Shown here piece by piece: positions 31,755 through 39,743 of a stretch of 64,000 bases of DNA. Position numbers and translations under genes: made by a program. A model generated the notes under the pieces. It searched no databases. It was not told the origin of the DNA and saw only the letters and a program-made list of their open reading frames with translations. Source of the DNA: a virus. Numbering within the stretch: the first letter of the stretch is position 1; each line of letters starts with the position of its first letter. Location of the stretch: positions 29,093 through 93,092 of the IMG/VR virus record IMGVR_UViG_3300043409_000956. One strand, 5' to 3'.

Positions 31755-32489
31755 TTGAACGAAAATTGGATTGACACCATAGACGACAAGGGCTATGAAG
31801 AAGGTTACTTAGGCAACGCTATTCGCTTTCGAATGAAGCGTGACGGCAAAAGGTTTTGGGCCGGCGACAACATCAGTGACTATGTCAGCGAAGCAGATAA
31901 AGAACAACTAATCGACGATGCCGCAGAAGCATTTGAAGGTGTACTTGATGCACTACTAATTGATCGAGAAACTGATCCCAACAGTCAAGGTACAGCACGA
32001 CGACTGGCCAAAATGTACTTTAATGAAGTAATGGCTGGACGTTATGAACCAAGTCCCAATGCCACAGCCTTTCCTAACGATACCGACGGCAAATACGAAG
32101 GCATGTTGGTAGTACGCAGTGAGCTCAAATCAATGTGTAGTCATCATCACCAGCCGGTGTCGGGTGTGGCATACATTGGTATTATTGCAGGACCAAAACT
32201 AATCGGACTTAGCAAGTATACTCGTATTGCACAATGGTGTGCCCGTAGAGGTACCTTACAAGAAGAATTGTGTATGGATATTGCCCGCGAAATTGAATAT
32301 GCAACAGGATCGCCAGACGTGGGTGTTTACATACAGGCCACCCACGGTTGTTGTGAGAATCGTGGTATTATGGCTCACAGTAGTTTGACACAAACTACGG
32401 TATTGCATGGCGCCTTCCAAGCTGACCAAAGCACAAAGAAGGAATTCTTTGACAACATCAAACTACAACAAGACTTTGCACCCCGCTAA
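31755..32489 (+). CDS. folE: GTP cyclohydrolase I (FolE)
   Basis: A 244-aa enzyme that converts GTP to dihydroneopterin triphosphate, the first step to preQ0 and folate. The zinc and active-site motifs are complete: MCSHHHQPVSGVAYIGI, GLSKYTRI, ARRGTLQEELC and ATHGCCENRGI. The start is a TTG at 31755, well placed after GGAG (7-nt spacing); the first in-frame ATG would delete about 26 residues, so TTG is preferred. It belongs functionally with queD and queE further down. It has its own promoter and may thus be expressed early. Confidence 0.93.
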   Translation: MNENWIDTIDDKGYEEGYLGNAIRFRMKRDGKRFWAGDNISDYVSEADKEQLIDDAAEAFEGVLDALLIDRETDPNSQGTARRLAKMYFNEVMAGRYEPSPNATAFPNDTDGKYEGMLVVRSELKSMCSHHHQPVSGVAYIGIIAGPKLIGLSKYTRIAQWCARRGTLQEELCMDIAREIEYATGSPDVGVYIQATHGCCENRGIMAHSSLTQTTVLHGAFQADQSTKKEFFDNIKLQQDFAPR

Positions 32490-32490
32490 T

Positions 32491-32519
32491 TTGGCACAAA
32501 CGGCGATCTTTGTTACAAT
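32491..32519 (+). promoter_or_regulatory. Sigma70-like promoter for the exported hydrolase
   Basis: TTGGCA (32491-32496), 17-nt spacer with the shared G..ATCT element, TACAAT (32514-32519). The ATG follows after 6 nt (32526), so the transcript would be leaderless. Confidence 0.65.
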
Positions 32520-32525
32520 GCTTGC

Positions 32526-33320
32526 ATGAACCTAATAAATTTACTTAAAACCGGCTTTGTAATACTTTTGTACACCCTGTGTAACATGGGGAATTGTAAC
32601 AGTTTACAATTTATAGATGCGCCTAAACGTTTTTTTGGCAGTAAAGATCCCACTACCATTTACACTTTTAGTAACTCAAATGCTCGGGCTACAATAATAT
32701 TCTTTCCTGGTGGTGACGGTAGTTTTAAAATAAACGAAAACATAAAGAATCACAAAGGCCTGCCGCGGATGCTACAAATGATTGCTGATGCAGGTTATAA
32801 TGTAGTGTTTGTAGATAGTCCGTATCCGTTATTGGACTCTGGATCGGGCGGGTATCCCGCAATGCGAGATTCCGGCGATCATCTAGATAGAATGGATTCT
32901 GTATTAAAGCATCATCAAGGGCAAAATTTACCAATCTGGCTAATGGGTCATAGCAACGGGTCGTTTACTGTAAGTTCCTTTTTTTATCGCTTGCAAAAAG
33001 AACATAGAACAAAAGAAATCAGCGGAATAATTCTGTCAGGCACACGCAATGTTGCAAAGTTTCAAGATTCAATGGATACTAATGTTATATTTGTGCATCA
33101 TGAAAAAGATGGATGTTTTAACACATTATATCGAGATGCTGTAAACAATTACAACAAAGTAAAATCGTTTAACCAAGGACCAACTACGTTTATAACTATC
33201 ACCGGTGGCACTAGCGGTAGTATCCCCGGTGGTCCCAGCGGCCCCTGCTATTCGGGATACCATATGTATTATGATGCTCATACCGAAACTGTGCAAAATA
33301 TTTTATCTAAATTACCGTAA
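32526..33320 (+). CDS. Exported alpha/beta-hydrolase
   Basis: A 264-aa protein. The first 25 residues form a signal peptide or lipoprotein-like signal (LLKTGFVILLYTLCNMGNC). The hydrolase core has a strand followed by IIFFPGGDGSF (oxyanion region), the nucleophile elbow GHSNGS (Ser), and a late acidic/His region (DAHTETVQ near the C-terminus). It would act in the periplasm as an esterase, lipase or peptidase of unknown substrate. The independent promoter without leader and the export signal suggest a recently acquired, individually regulated gene (moron-like). Confidence 0.7.
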   Translation: MNLINLLKTGFVILLYTLCNMGNCNSLQFIDAPKRFFGSKDPTTIYTFSNSNARATIIFFPGGDGSFKINENIKNHKGLPRMLQMIADAGYNVVFVDSPYPLLDSGSGGYPAMRDSGDHLDRMDSVLKHHQGQNLPIWLMGHSNGSFTVSSFFYRLQKEHRTKEISGIILSGTRNVAKFQDSMDTNVIFVHHEKDGCFNTLYRDAVNNYNKVKSFNQGPTTFITITGGTSGSIPGGPSGPCYSGYHMYYDAHTETVQNILSKLP

Positions 33321-33329
33321 GGAGATGTA

Positions 33330-33788
33330 ATGAAGTGGTTACTTGACTTTTTAGAAAAGCATGGTCGCAAACGCATAGTCATGGATCGTGTCAATAACGA
33401 GCCATACTTAGAACGCTACTATCTTTTCTTAAAGGATCGTAAGCGTTTTCCCTTTAATGTGTTTTTACACAAATTCTTAAAATCAGATCCAGATGATGTG
33501 CATGACCATCCTTGGCCCTATGCCACAGTTATTCTCAAAGGTGGGTATTGGGAATGGACCCCACAGTTTGACAGCTCGGGTAAAAAGATTAATGAAATTG
33601 CCAATTGGCGTGGTGCTGGACACTTTCGCGTTTGCAGTGCCAACAGTTATCACCGCATCGAACTTGATCCTACTGTAGAGTGTTGGACCTTGTTCATGCC
33701 TGGACCACAGACTCAAGATTGGGGATTTCTAACTCGCACGGGTTGGGTACAACATGAACAATATTTAGATGCTAGGGCTGGCAAATGA
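33330..33788 (+). CDS. Cupin-like protein
   Basis: A 152-aa protein with the metal-site-like motif DDVHDHPWPYATVILKGGYWEW and a later HRIELDPTVECWTLFMPGP, typical of small cupin/RmlC-like proteins carried by marine T4-like phages. GGAG precedes the ATG (33321-33329 region). It may bind a sugar or a metal. ATGA overlap with the next gene; it is probably part of the folE-queE stretch but there is no direct link. Confidence 0.65.
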   Translation: MKWLLDFLEKHGRKRIVMDRVNNEPYLERYYLFLKDRKRFPFNVFLHKFLKSDPDDVHDHPWPYATVILKGGYWEWTPQFDSSGKKINEIANWRGAGHFRVCSANSYHRIELDPTVECWTLFMPGPQTQDWGFLTRTGWVQHEQYLDARAGK

Positions 33789-34105
33789 TGCAACTGCCGC
33801 CAGGTGTTACAGTCAACTACTTTATTGCCATTGAGATTGATCGATTAACTGAAGAAATGGTCGACTGGTTTGAGATGATAGGCGGCCAAGTTGGCAAAGA
33901 AATCAAATGGACCAGGCGCGGTAGTACTATCAATTTGCCCGTTGTGCAATATGGCCAAGGCAAGCCCAGTTACTACAGACAAGATGGATCAGGCAGTGTG
34001 CGTCTAAATTTCCACGGTGATGATGCCAGTGCGGCCAGTATGTTTATATTGAAATTCATGGAACATGTTCAACAACACAATTTGAAAGAGGTACACTTTG
34101 CATAA
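33785..34105 (+). CDS. Conserved small phage protein
   Basis: A 106-aa alpha/beta protein (VNYFIAIEIDRLTEEMVDWFEM, then KWTRRGSTINLPVVQYGQG, and MFILKFMEHVQQHNL). No motif is recognised. It overlaps the cupin stop and the next start, so it is coupled in both directions. Confidence 0.6.
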   Translation: MMQLPPGVTVNYFIAIEIDRLTEEMVDWFEMIGGQVGKEIKWTRRGSTINLPVVQYGQGKPSYYRQDGSGSVRLNFHGDDASAASMFILKFMEHVQQHNLKEVHFA

Positions 34106-34610
34106 AGTATATTATACACCAGACGATGTTCGGTATTGGTTACACAACATCATCAGAGACATGACCGCACACAACTGGCGACCCGACTACATTGTGGGCA
34201 TTGGTCGAGGTGGATTGATTCCTGCTACCATGTTGAGTCATTATATGAATGTGCCCATGCAAACACTTGATGTTAGCCTGCGTGACAGCACAGTTGGACC
34301 AACCAGTAACTGCGGCATGGCCGAAGATGCATATGGTGGCGGCCGTGTGTTTCACCGTAAAAATATATTGGTTGTAGATGACATCAACGACTCAGGTGCC
34401 ACACTTGAATGGATCAAAAACGATTGGCCAGCTTCGTGTATGCCCAACGATACTGCGTGGCAAGACATTTGGCACAGCAATGTTCGCTTTGCTGTGATGG
34501 TCAATAATCAGACTAGTGCGTTCAAAGATGCTGACTATGTGGGTGCTCATATTAACAAACTAGAGCAAGATATTTGGTGTGTTTTTCCCTGGGAAGAATG
34601 GTGGAGATAA
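34098..34610 (+). CDS. Phosphoribosyltransferase (type I PRTase)
   Basis: A 170-aa PRTase. The PRPP-binding signature is ILVVDDINDSGAT (about residues 90-102), and an N-terminal DYIVGIGRGGLIPATMLSHY segment matches the purine/xanthine PRTase fold. The enzyme would couple a nucleobase to PRPP, possibly hypoxanthine, guanine or a deazapurine. The start is a TTG at 34098 that overlaps the previous gene by 8 nt after AGAGG; no better ATG exists nearby. The proximity to folE, queD and queE makes salvage of deazaguanine or guanine an attractive but unproved idea. Confidence 0.8.
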   Translation: MHKVYYTPDDVRYWLHNIIRDMTAHNWRPDYIVGIGRGGLIPATMLSHYMNVPMQTLDVSLRDSTVGPTSNCGMAEDAYGGGRVFHRKNILVVDDINDSGATLEWIKNDWPASCMPNDTAWQDIWHSNVRFAVMVNNQTSAFKDADYVGAHINKLEQDIWCVFPWEEWWR

Positions 34611-34613
34611 TAC

Positions 34614-35453
34614 ATGGCCGGACATAACGATTGGTACGATGTCAAGTTAGAAAAATTAAGTGACCACAATGAGTTTACTATAAACTTCAATGTGGATAAG
34701 CCAACACAACTAATGTCTTTTCAAGATGCAACTGATTATACTGCCAATTTAATATACCAGCAGAGTAAAAATATCTTTTTGGGACTAAGCGGCGGATTAG
34801 ATAGTGAATTTGTTGCCAATGTATTTGTTAGAAATAATATTCCATTTACTCCTATTATATTAACATTCAATAAAACCAAAGAACATTACTATGCATTAGA
34901 ATGGTGTGAAGTTAATAATATTATTCCAACCATAGTTGATGTGTCCGAAGACGATAAAGATTTTGTTAAGTATGCCAATTGGTTATCCAATTTTACTTCC
35001 ACCCAAGTTCATTCAATGTCTATGACTTGTTACATGTCAAGGATTGTAAAAAAACACGGAGGGAAACTAATACATGCAGATCCAACTTTGGTAAAAATTA
35101 CCAATGGATTTTATGATCCGGTGACTGACCAATTGGAAATCTCTTGGTACGAATTTCTATTAGAACTGGTCTATCCAGCAGAACATGTAGGTGGTTTCTT
35201 TTTCCATACGCCGGAGTTGGCACTTGCGTATGCAACAGAATTAGATACTTCGTTAAGCAACAATAGAGCAAAAACTAAGTTATATAAAAATGTTGCTTAT
35301 CGTCCTAAAAATTGGCCGCCGGTTGTTCCCATCAACGATATGTTAAAACGTAAAATTAAATTTCAGTATCACAAACCGTTGGTCACAGTCAATTGTGAAT
35401 GGACAAAAGAAAAATTCATTATGCTCTTGACAGACCTAAATAATAATGTATAA
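34614..35453 (+). CDS. PP-loop ATP-pyrophosphatase-like protein
   Basis: A 279-aa protein with SGGLDS at residues 59-64 (IFLGLSGGLDSEFVANVF), the ATP-binding PP-loop. It lacks the four-Cys zinc site of QueC and the asparagine synthetase GDG loop, so the substrate is open. Its place just before queD and queE is where QueC could be expected; a QueC-like role would need an unusual enzyme. Codon use is AT-rich, similar to the PP-loop gene at 12929-14110. The gene ends inside the next promoter. Confidence 0.65.
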   Translation: MAGHNDWYDVKLEKLSDHNEFTINFNVDKPTQLMSFQDATDYTANLIYQQSKNIFLGLSGGLDSEFVANVFVRNNIPFTPIILTFNKTKEHYYALEWCEVNNIIPTIVDVSEDDKDFVKYANWLSNFTSTQVHSMSMTCYMSRIVKKHGGKLIHADPTLVKITNGFYDPVTDQLEISWYEFLLELVYPAEHVGGFFFHTPELALAYATELDTSLSNNRAKTKLYKNVAYRPKNWPPVVPINDMLKRKIKFQYHKPLVTVNCEWTKEKFIMLLTDLNNNV

Positions 35454-35459
35454 TAAATA
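35427..35459 (+). promoter_or_regulatory. Promoter cluster upstream of queD (sigma70 and late-type)
   Basis: TTGACA (35427-35432), 16-nt spacer, TATAAT (35449-35454), overlapping the stop of the preceding gene. Late-type CTAAATA (35436-35442) and ATAAATA (35453-35459) boxes overlap it. Confidence 0.55.
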
Positions 35460-35486
35460 CATAGCGGTCTTGGACATCATTCCCGC

Positions 35487-35515
35487 TTTACAAACTCTGC
35501 TGTCTATGCTAAAAT
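35487..35515 (+). promoter_or_regulatory. Second promoter of queD
   Basis: TTTACA (35487-35492), 17-nt spacer with G at 7 and TCT at 11-13, TAAAAT (35510-35515). It is followed by AGGAG and the ATG at 35534. Confidence 0.5.
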
Positions 35516-35533
35516 TAACATAGGAGAAACAGC

Positions 35534-36040
35534 ATGACAACATCGAATCCCGTAGTTTACAAGTACACCAGTACCAAAGAGTATCACGACGCATTTCCGT
35601 GCGCCTACAGACAGTGGAGGAGCGATAGCCATTGTAATTTAATACACGGATATTCATTCAGTATGAAGTTCTATTTTGGAACCGACGAACTGGATGTGCG
35701 TAACTGGGCCGCCGATTATGGTGGACTCAAAGAACTCAAGAAGACCTTAGAAGATCAATTCGATCACACACTTATTGTGGCAGCGGATGATCCTGAAATG
35801 GCAACATTCAAACTGTTACAAGAGCGCAACATGGCCAAGGTTGTTGTGTTACCCCGACTGGGCTGTGAAGGACTCAGTGACATGCTGTACAAGTATGTGA
35901 ATGGTGTTTACATTCCCGAAATGTGGGGTCCAGGTGAAGCCGCACGTTTATGGTGCTATCGTGTGGAAGTACGTGAGACACAAGCCAACATGGCTTTCCG
36001 TGAAGGTCACCGTGAATGGAATGAAGACCTATTTGCATAA
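35534..36040 (+). CDS. queD: QueD, 6-carboxy-tetrahydropterin synthase
   Basis: A 168-aa T-fold enzyme that converts dihydroneopterin triphosphate to 6-carboxy-tetrahydropterin in the preQ0 pathway. Recognisable parts are SHCNLIHGYSFSMKFYF (zinc and substrate site), FDHTLIV, GCEGLSDMLY and VEVRET. The usual HGH zinc motif is HGY here (residues 38-40), and an additional His (H33) precedes the Cys, so the metal ligands may be rearranged, as I also recall from marine phage QueD. It has two upstream promoters and overlaps the next gene by 20 nt. Confidence 0.85.
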   Translation: MTTSNPVVYKYTSTKEYHDAFPCAYRQWRSDSHCNLIHGYSFSMKFYFGTDELDVRNWAADYGGLKELKKTLEDQFDHTLIVAADDPEMATFKLLQERNMAKVVVLPRLGCEGLSDMLYKYVNGVYIPEMWGPGEAARLWCYRVEVRETQANMAFREGHREWNEDLFA

Positions 36041-36194
36041 ATTTTGGCGCCTTTGGGCTAAAGCATTAGGTGAAAAAGCAGGCAGTTCGGACGCAGAAGC
36101 GGACCGTATTGCTTGCATTCGTACTGTGATTGTGTTAACATACGTTGTAACCAATTGCTTTATCATTGCAGGGGTTATTAGACATTGGAACTAA
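36021..36194 (+). CDS. Small single-span membrane protein
   Basis: A 57-aa protein starting at ATG 36021 inside the end of queD, with a basic N-terminus (MKTYLHKFWRLWAKALGEKA), a polar linker, and one transmembrane helix (TVIVLTYVVTNCFIIAGVI). Its counterpart is common in marine T4-like phages. Function unknown. Confidence 0.65.
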   Translation: MKTYLHKFWRLWAKALGEKAGSSDAEADRIACIRTVIVLTYVVTNCFIIAGVIRHWN

Positions 36195-36196
36195 AC

Positions 36197-36484
36197 ATGA
36201 ACTCAAAAGAAAATGAAATTCTGCTAATTACCCAAGAGGAATGTGCAGAAGTAACGCAAGCCATTAGCAAATGCTATCGCTTTGGACTTGACAATTTCAA
36301 GCCCGGAAAACCCAAAACAAATAGAGATCACTTAGCAGAAGAACTAGGCGATCTGCAGGCCATGATTGATTTATGTATTCAGTTTAATCTTGTAACAGGT
36401 GAGCAAATACAAGATGCCGCAGACAACAAAATTGCCAAACTACATCAATGGTCAAGTATTTTTAAAGAAGAAGTAAATGAGTAA
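36197..36484 (+). CDS. mazG: MazG-like nucleotide pyrophosphohydrolase
   Basis: A 95-aa all-helical protein with the MazG metal-binding signature EECAEVTQAISKCYRFG followed by HLAEELGDLQAMIDL (EExxE, then ExxD). It would hydrolyse (d)NTPs or similar nucleotides to monophosphates, changing the host nucleotide or alarmone pool. ATG 36197 is preferred to the upstream TTG at 36185. It overlaps queE by 8 nt. Confidence 0.75.
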   Translation: MNSKENEILLITQEECAEVTQAISKCYRFGLDNFKPGKPKTNRDHLAEELGDLQAMIDLCIQFNLVTGEQIQDAADNKIAKLHQWSSIFKEEVNE

Positions 36485-37328
36485 ACTCAAAGTAGCAGAA
36501 TTATTTTATTCAATACAAGGCGAAGGACGCTACATGGGTGTGCCCAGTGTGTTCTTGCGTGTGTTTGGATGTAACTTTAAATGTGCCGGATTTGGCATGC
36601 CTCAAGGAGAACTCAGCAATGAAGCTATCAATATTGACCCTACTGACTACACCGACTACAAATCCCTTCCTCTTGTGTCTACAGGTTGTGACAGTTACGC
36701 TAGTTGGGATCCTCGCTTTAAGCATCTATCTCCCGTTATTGATACTGATGCGATTGCCCTTGCTATTGTGGATACGCTACCGCACAAGGAATGGCGCGAC
36801 GAACATTTAGTTATTACTGGAGGTGAGCCACTACTAGGTTGGCAACGAGCTTATCCTGATTTATTAGATCATCCCAAGATGGCAGGACTAAAAGAGATTA
36901 CATTTGAGACAAACGGCACTCAACCCTTTGATCCAAAGTTTAGACAGTATCTGTTGAACTGGAGTTTGGGTAATAAGGAGCGTGGACGCAATGCATTAAC
37001 ATTCAGTGTAAGTGCCAAACTTCCTTGTAGTGGCGAGCGGTGGGAAGAAGCAATATGCCCAGAAGTAGTGTGTTCATACGAAGAAGTTGGTTATACTTAC
37101 TTGAAACTGGTGGTGGCAACAGAACAGGATATAACAGATGCAGAACGAGCAGTTGAAGAATATCGTACAGCAGGGTTTATGGGTCCTGTGTATGTCATGC
37201 CTGTTGGTGGTGTTGAGCGGGTGTATACCCTTAACAATCGTGCAGTAGCAGAAATGGCAATGCGAAAAGGTTGGCGGTACAGTGATAGACTACAAGTGCC
37301 ACTCTTTAAAAACGAATGGGGAACCTGA
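36477..37328 (+). CDS. queE: QueE, 7-carboxy-7-deazaguanine synthase (radical SAM)
   Basis: A 283-aa radical SAM enzyme that makes 7-carboxy-7-deazaguanine from carboxy-tetrahydropterin. The N-terminus has YSIQGEGRYMGVPSVFLRVFGCNFKC. The three cluster cysteines appear to be C32, C36 and C71 (GCDSYASWD), a wider spacing than CxxxCxxC and of the type known for QueE. HLVITGGEPLL is the GGE motif that binds SAM. Next in the pathway would be QueC, which is not visible in this window, then the DpdA-like transglycosylase at 19830-21371. Confidence 0.88.
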   Translation: MSKLKVAELFYSIQGEGRYMGVPSVFLRVFGCNFKCAGFGMPQGELSNEAINIDPTDYTDYKSLPLVSTGCDSYASWDPRFKHLSPVIDTDAIALAIVDTLPHKEWRDEHLVITGGEPLLGWQRAYPDLLDHPKMAGLKEITFETNGTQPFDPKFRQYLLNWSLGNKERGRNALTFSVSAKLPCSGERWEEAICPEVVCSYEEVGYTYLKLVVATEQDITDAERAVEEYRTAGFMGPVYVMPVGGVERVYTLNNRAVAEMAMRKGWRYSDRLQVPLFKNEWGT

Positions 37329-37331
37329 GTG

Positions 37332-37580
37332 ATGGGCTCGGGTTATTACGGTAAACTAGCAATGTCCTGGAACCGCGACGATTGGTTTTATCGCAAATGC
37401 ATTGGATGGCGGCTAAGTTTTGCTGTTTGGCCCAGACGTTGCGATATCACCAACCGTGTTATATGGCTCAAGTTTGGATATCGTGGTACTGCTGTATTAA
37501 CAGGGCCCGGAGATAGTATAGTAGAACATCGTTGGCATGATAAGATGGAACATCTTATTTGGAAAATTAAAGGCTATTAA
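37332..37580 (+). CDS. Small conserved T4-like phage protein
   Basis: An 82-aa protein starting at ATG 37332 (a GTG at 37329 is possible). It is aromatic-rich (GYYGKLAMSWNRDDWFYRKC, then VIWLKFGYRGTA and EHRWHDKMEHLIWK). I know near-identical proteins from marine T4-like phages, unassigned. It is separated from queE by 3 nt. Confidence 0.65.
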   Translation: MGSGYYGKLAMSWNRDDWFYRKCIGWRLSFAVWPRRCDITNRVIWLKFGYRGTAVLTGPGDSIVEHRWHDKMEHLIWKIKGY

Positions 37581-37581
37581 T

Positions 37582-38145
37582 ATGATTTATCATAAACCAA
37601 TTCATCTCAATGGCTGGGAAGAAGCTAATAAATCATTTATGGAATATGTTTCTGCTAACACAAAGTTCATGAAAACCGACTACTTTTGGAATATTATAAG
37701 GCCTGAGTTGCATAAACCTTGTTACGATTTGTATTCTCCTATTTTTAAAGAAGCTGGATTTAATCTACTAAGAATATCATTACTAATAGTCAACAAAAGA
37801 ACCAGATCAAACATACATCAAGACGAAGATTATATCAACGGATACCCTACTAGAATGTCTAGAATAAATATCCCAATTCTTAATTGTGACTCTTCAGTGA
37901 CGAAATTTTATAGTTCGATTAAATGGAATCCTATTATAAAAACTCACATAAACGGTATTAAATACACATATCACCATCCAGATGATTGCAAACTTGAATC
38001 TAGTGTTACCTTATCAAGCCCAATGATATTACGTGTAAGAGAACTACACAATGTATCCATGCTAAAGGGTGTATATCCGAGACTTGCTATATCGTGCGCT
38101 GTGGATCCAGATCCAATATATCTATTAGAGGAACAACATGACTGA
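37582..38145 (+). CDS. 2OG-Fe(II) oxygenase-like protein
   Basis: A 187-aa, AT-rich gene. A likely iron site is NIHQDEDYINGYPTRMSRINIPILNC (HxD) with a distal His in RVRELHNVSMLKG and Arg in YPRLAISC; the layout resembles the oxygenase-like protein at 11638-12267. The substrate is unknown. The AT-rich base composition, unlike its neighbours, points to separate acquisition. It overlaps the next gene by 8 nt. Confidence 0.55.
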   Translation: MIYHKPIHLNGWEEANKSFMEYVSANTKFMKTDYFWNIIRPELHKPCYDLYSPIFKEAGFNLLRISLLIVNKRTRSNIHQDEDYINGYPTRMSRINIPILNCDSSVTKFYSSIKWNPIIKTHINGIKYTYHHPDDCKLESSVTLSSPMILRVRELHNVSMLKGVYPRLAISCAVDPDPIYLLEEQHD

Positions 38146-38524
38146 AAAGAAAACACCGGTAAAGAAAACAGTGGCAAAAAAACCTGCTGAAACAAAATTA
38201 CGAGTTACTGCCAAAGGTAAGACACCCAAAGACGTTGCCACAGAACGAGGTGAACCTTGGGTCAGTGTGTTGAATGTAGAACTTGATCCCGACAACATCG
38301 GCAATGGTGCATTTGAACTAGATTGGAATGACAAGTTTATTGCCAATTTGGTACGTGCAGGTTACCAAGGTAAAACAGACAGTGACATGGTAGACCAATG
38401 GTTCCAAAGTGTTTGTCGTAATATTCTAGCAGAAAACTATGAACAATGGGCGGCCAATCAACCCAATGGTGGACGTACTGTACAACAACAAGATCTAGGC
38501 AACGGCAAAACTTCAGTGAGTTAA
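38138..38524 (+). CDS. Conserved T4-like phage protein with basic N-terminus
   Basis: A 128-aa protein with a Lys/Ala-rich N-terminus (TEKKTPVKKTVAKKPAET), which may bind nucleic acid. It is followed by a conserved acidic core (DPDNIGNGAFELDWNDKFIANLVRAGYQGKTD), MVDQWFQSVCRNIL and a Gln/Gly-rich tail. Proteins like this are shared by many marine T4-like phages. Function unknown. Confidence 0.65.
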   Translation: MTEKKTPVKKTVAKKPAETKLRVTAKGKTPKDVATERGEPWVSVLNVELDPDNIGNGAFELDWNDKFIANLVRAGYQGKTDSDMVDQWFQSVCRNILAENYEQWAANQPNGGRTVQQQDLGNGKTSVS

Positions 38525-38992
38525 ATGACCGACGAACTGAACAGCGCCAAAGGTCGAGACAGCTTTGACATTGTTACTGGCAATACTGTAGTTAACTTTT
38601 TCAATAGAAATATAACACCCTATGCCACCAGTACACTGGGTCCTAAGTTTGATCTTGTACCTGTAGAAAAGCAAAAAGATCTAATGATCAATCATGCTAG
38701 GATGTATGCCCAGCAAGAGTATGATCGTATCATGGAACTTGTGTCGGTGTTACAACGACAGGCAGACGATATCAAACGCAGATTAGATGTTGCAGATGCT
38801 GTGCATGCCGCTGAGTATCAGTTCCAAGTTGTAATGGGCAACCTATACTGGTTGGTATGGGACGTTAGGAAACAAAAAACACTGCTGGTCATGACTGGCC
38901 CCGCAGACTGGAACACCGGAGCTCCAGACAGTTACGAATACTTAATGCAGGTCAAGTACATGGGCGACCACACTTGGATGGAAATCAAATGA
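38525..38992 (+). CDS. DUF2452-like phage protein
   Basis: A 155-aa protein that begins directly after the previous stop. The helical centre (LMINHARMYAQQEYDRIMELVSVLQRQADDIKRRLDVADAV) followed by AEYQFQVVMGNLYWLVWDVRKQKTLLVMTGPADWN matches my memory of the phage family DUF2452, whose role is unknown. It overlaps the next gene by ATGA. Confidence 0.6.
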   Translation: MTDELNSAKGRDSFDIVTGNTVVNFFNRNITPYATSTLGPKFDLVPVEKQKDLMINHARMYAQQEYDRIMELVSVLQRQADDIKRRLDVADAVHAAEYQFQVVMGNLYWLVWDVRKQKTLLVMTGPADWNTGAPDSYEYLMQVKYMGDHTWMEIK

Positions 38993-39726
38993 TCTTGTAC
39001 ATCAATGGTGACAGTCACAGCACAGGTGCCGATGCTGTAGTTCCTTATAGTTTTGCTAACGATAGCGATCGTCATTATGCTACACCACATAGGCATGCCC
39101 ATGCACAAAATTTAGCGGCTTCATTTGGTGTTGTTGCCGCGCATCAATTGGGTTGGTCGTGGATCAACCAGGCTGAAAGTGGTGGGTGCAATGATCGTAT
39201 CATACGCACCACAGAAATCTTTTTAGAAACATCTAAAATTGAAGATTTGTTTATCCTGATAGGTTGGACAACTTGGGAACGAGAAGAATGGTTGCACAAT
39301 GATATTTACTATCAAGTAAATGCCAGCGGCAGGGACCAGGTTCCCCCGGAATTACGGGATAAATATAAACAGTGGGTTGTAGCCCAGGATGATTTCGAAA
39401 GAGAACGTAAGATGCTGGCCTGGCATGAACGTATACACCAATTCCATATGAGCCTTAGGTCTCGTGGTATTAGGCATTTATTTTTCAACACCTACTCAGA
39501 TTTTGCACCAATTGGTCGTAACCAAATTACCACCAATCAGGGTAATCCGGGCCCATTTGATTGGCACAACTGCTACATAGATCCGTATGACCAGGATCAA
39601 ACCTACTACTACTGGCTTCGAAATGCAGGATTCCAACCGGTATCAGACGGAAACTATCATTATGGTAAGGAAGCTCATGCAAAATGGGCAGAATACTTGG
39701 TTACACATTTGACTCAATTAGAATAA
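38989..39726 (+). CDS. SGNH/GDSL hydrolase-like protein
   Basis: A 245-aa protein. The N-terminus ILYINGDSHSTGADAV has GDSH at 7-10 in place of the GDS block of SGNH esterases, and the C-terminal GNYHYGKEAHAKWAEYL supplies a DxxH-like pair (block V). IGWTTWEREEW and DWHNCYIDP are conserved in the phage group. It could remove acetyl or other acyl groups from surface polysaccharide. The last part of the gene contains the -35 box of the exonuclease promoter. Confidence 0.68.
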   Translation: MILYINGDSHSTGADAVVPYSFANDSDRHYATPHRHAHAQNLAASFGVVAAHQLGWSWINQAESGGCNDRIIRTTEIFLETSKIEDLFILIGWTTWEREEWLHNDIYYQVNASGRDQVPPELRDKYKQWVVAQDDFERERKMLAWHERIHQFHMSLRSRGIRHLFFNTYSDFAPIGRNQITTNQGNPGPFDWHNCYIDPYDQDQTYYYWLRNAGFQPVSDGNYHYGKEAHAKWAEYLVTHLTQLE

Positions 39727-39737
39727 TATGCTATTAT
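39709..39737 (+). promoter_or_regulatory. Sigma70-like promoter for the exonuclease
   Basis: TTGACT (39709-39714), 17-nt spacer, TATTAT (39732-39737). The ATG (39744) is 6 nt downstream, which predicts a leaderless message. Confidence 0.65.
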
Positions 39738-39743
39738 AACTAC

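Noticed and set aside
34614-35453. QueC
   Set aside because: The PP-loop is present but the C-terminal four-Cys zinc site and other QueC motifs are missing, so only a PP-loop label is given.
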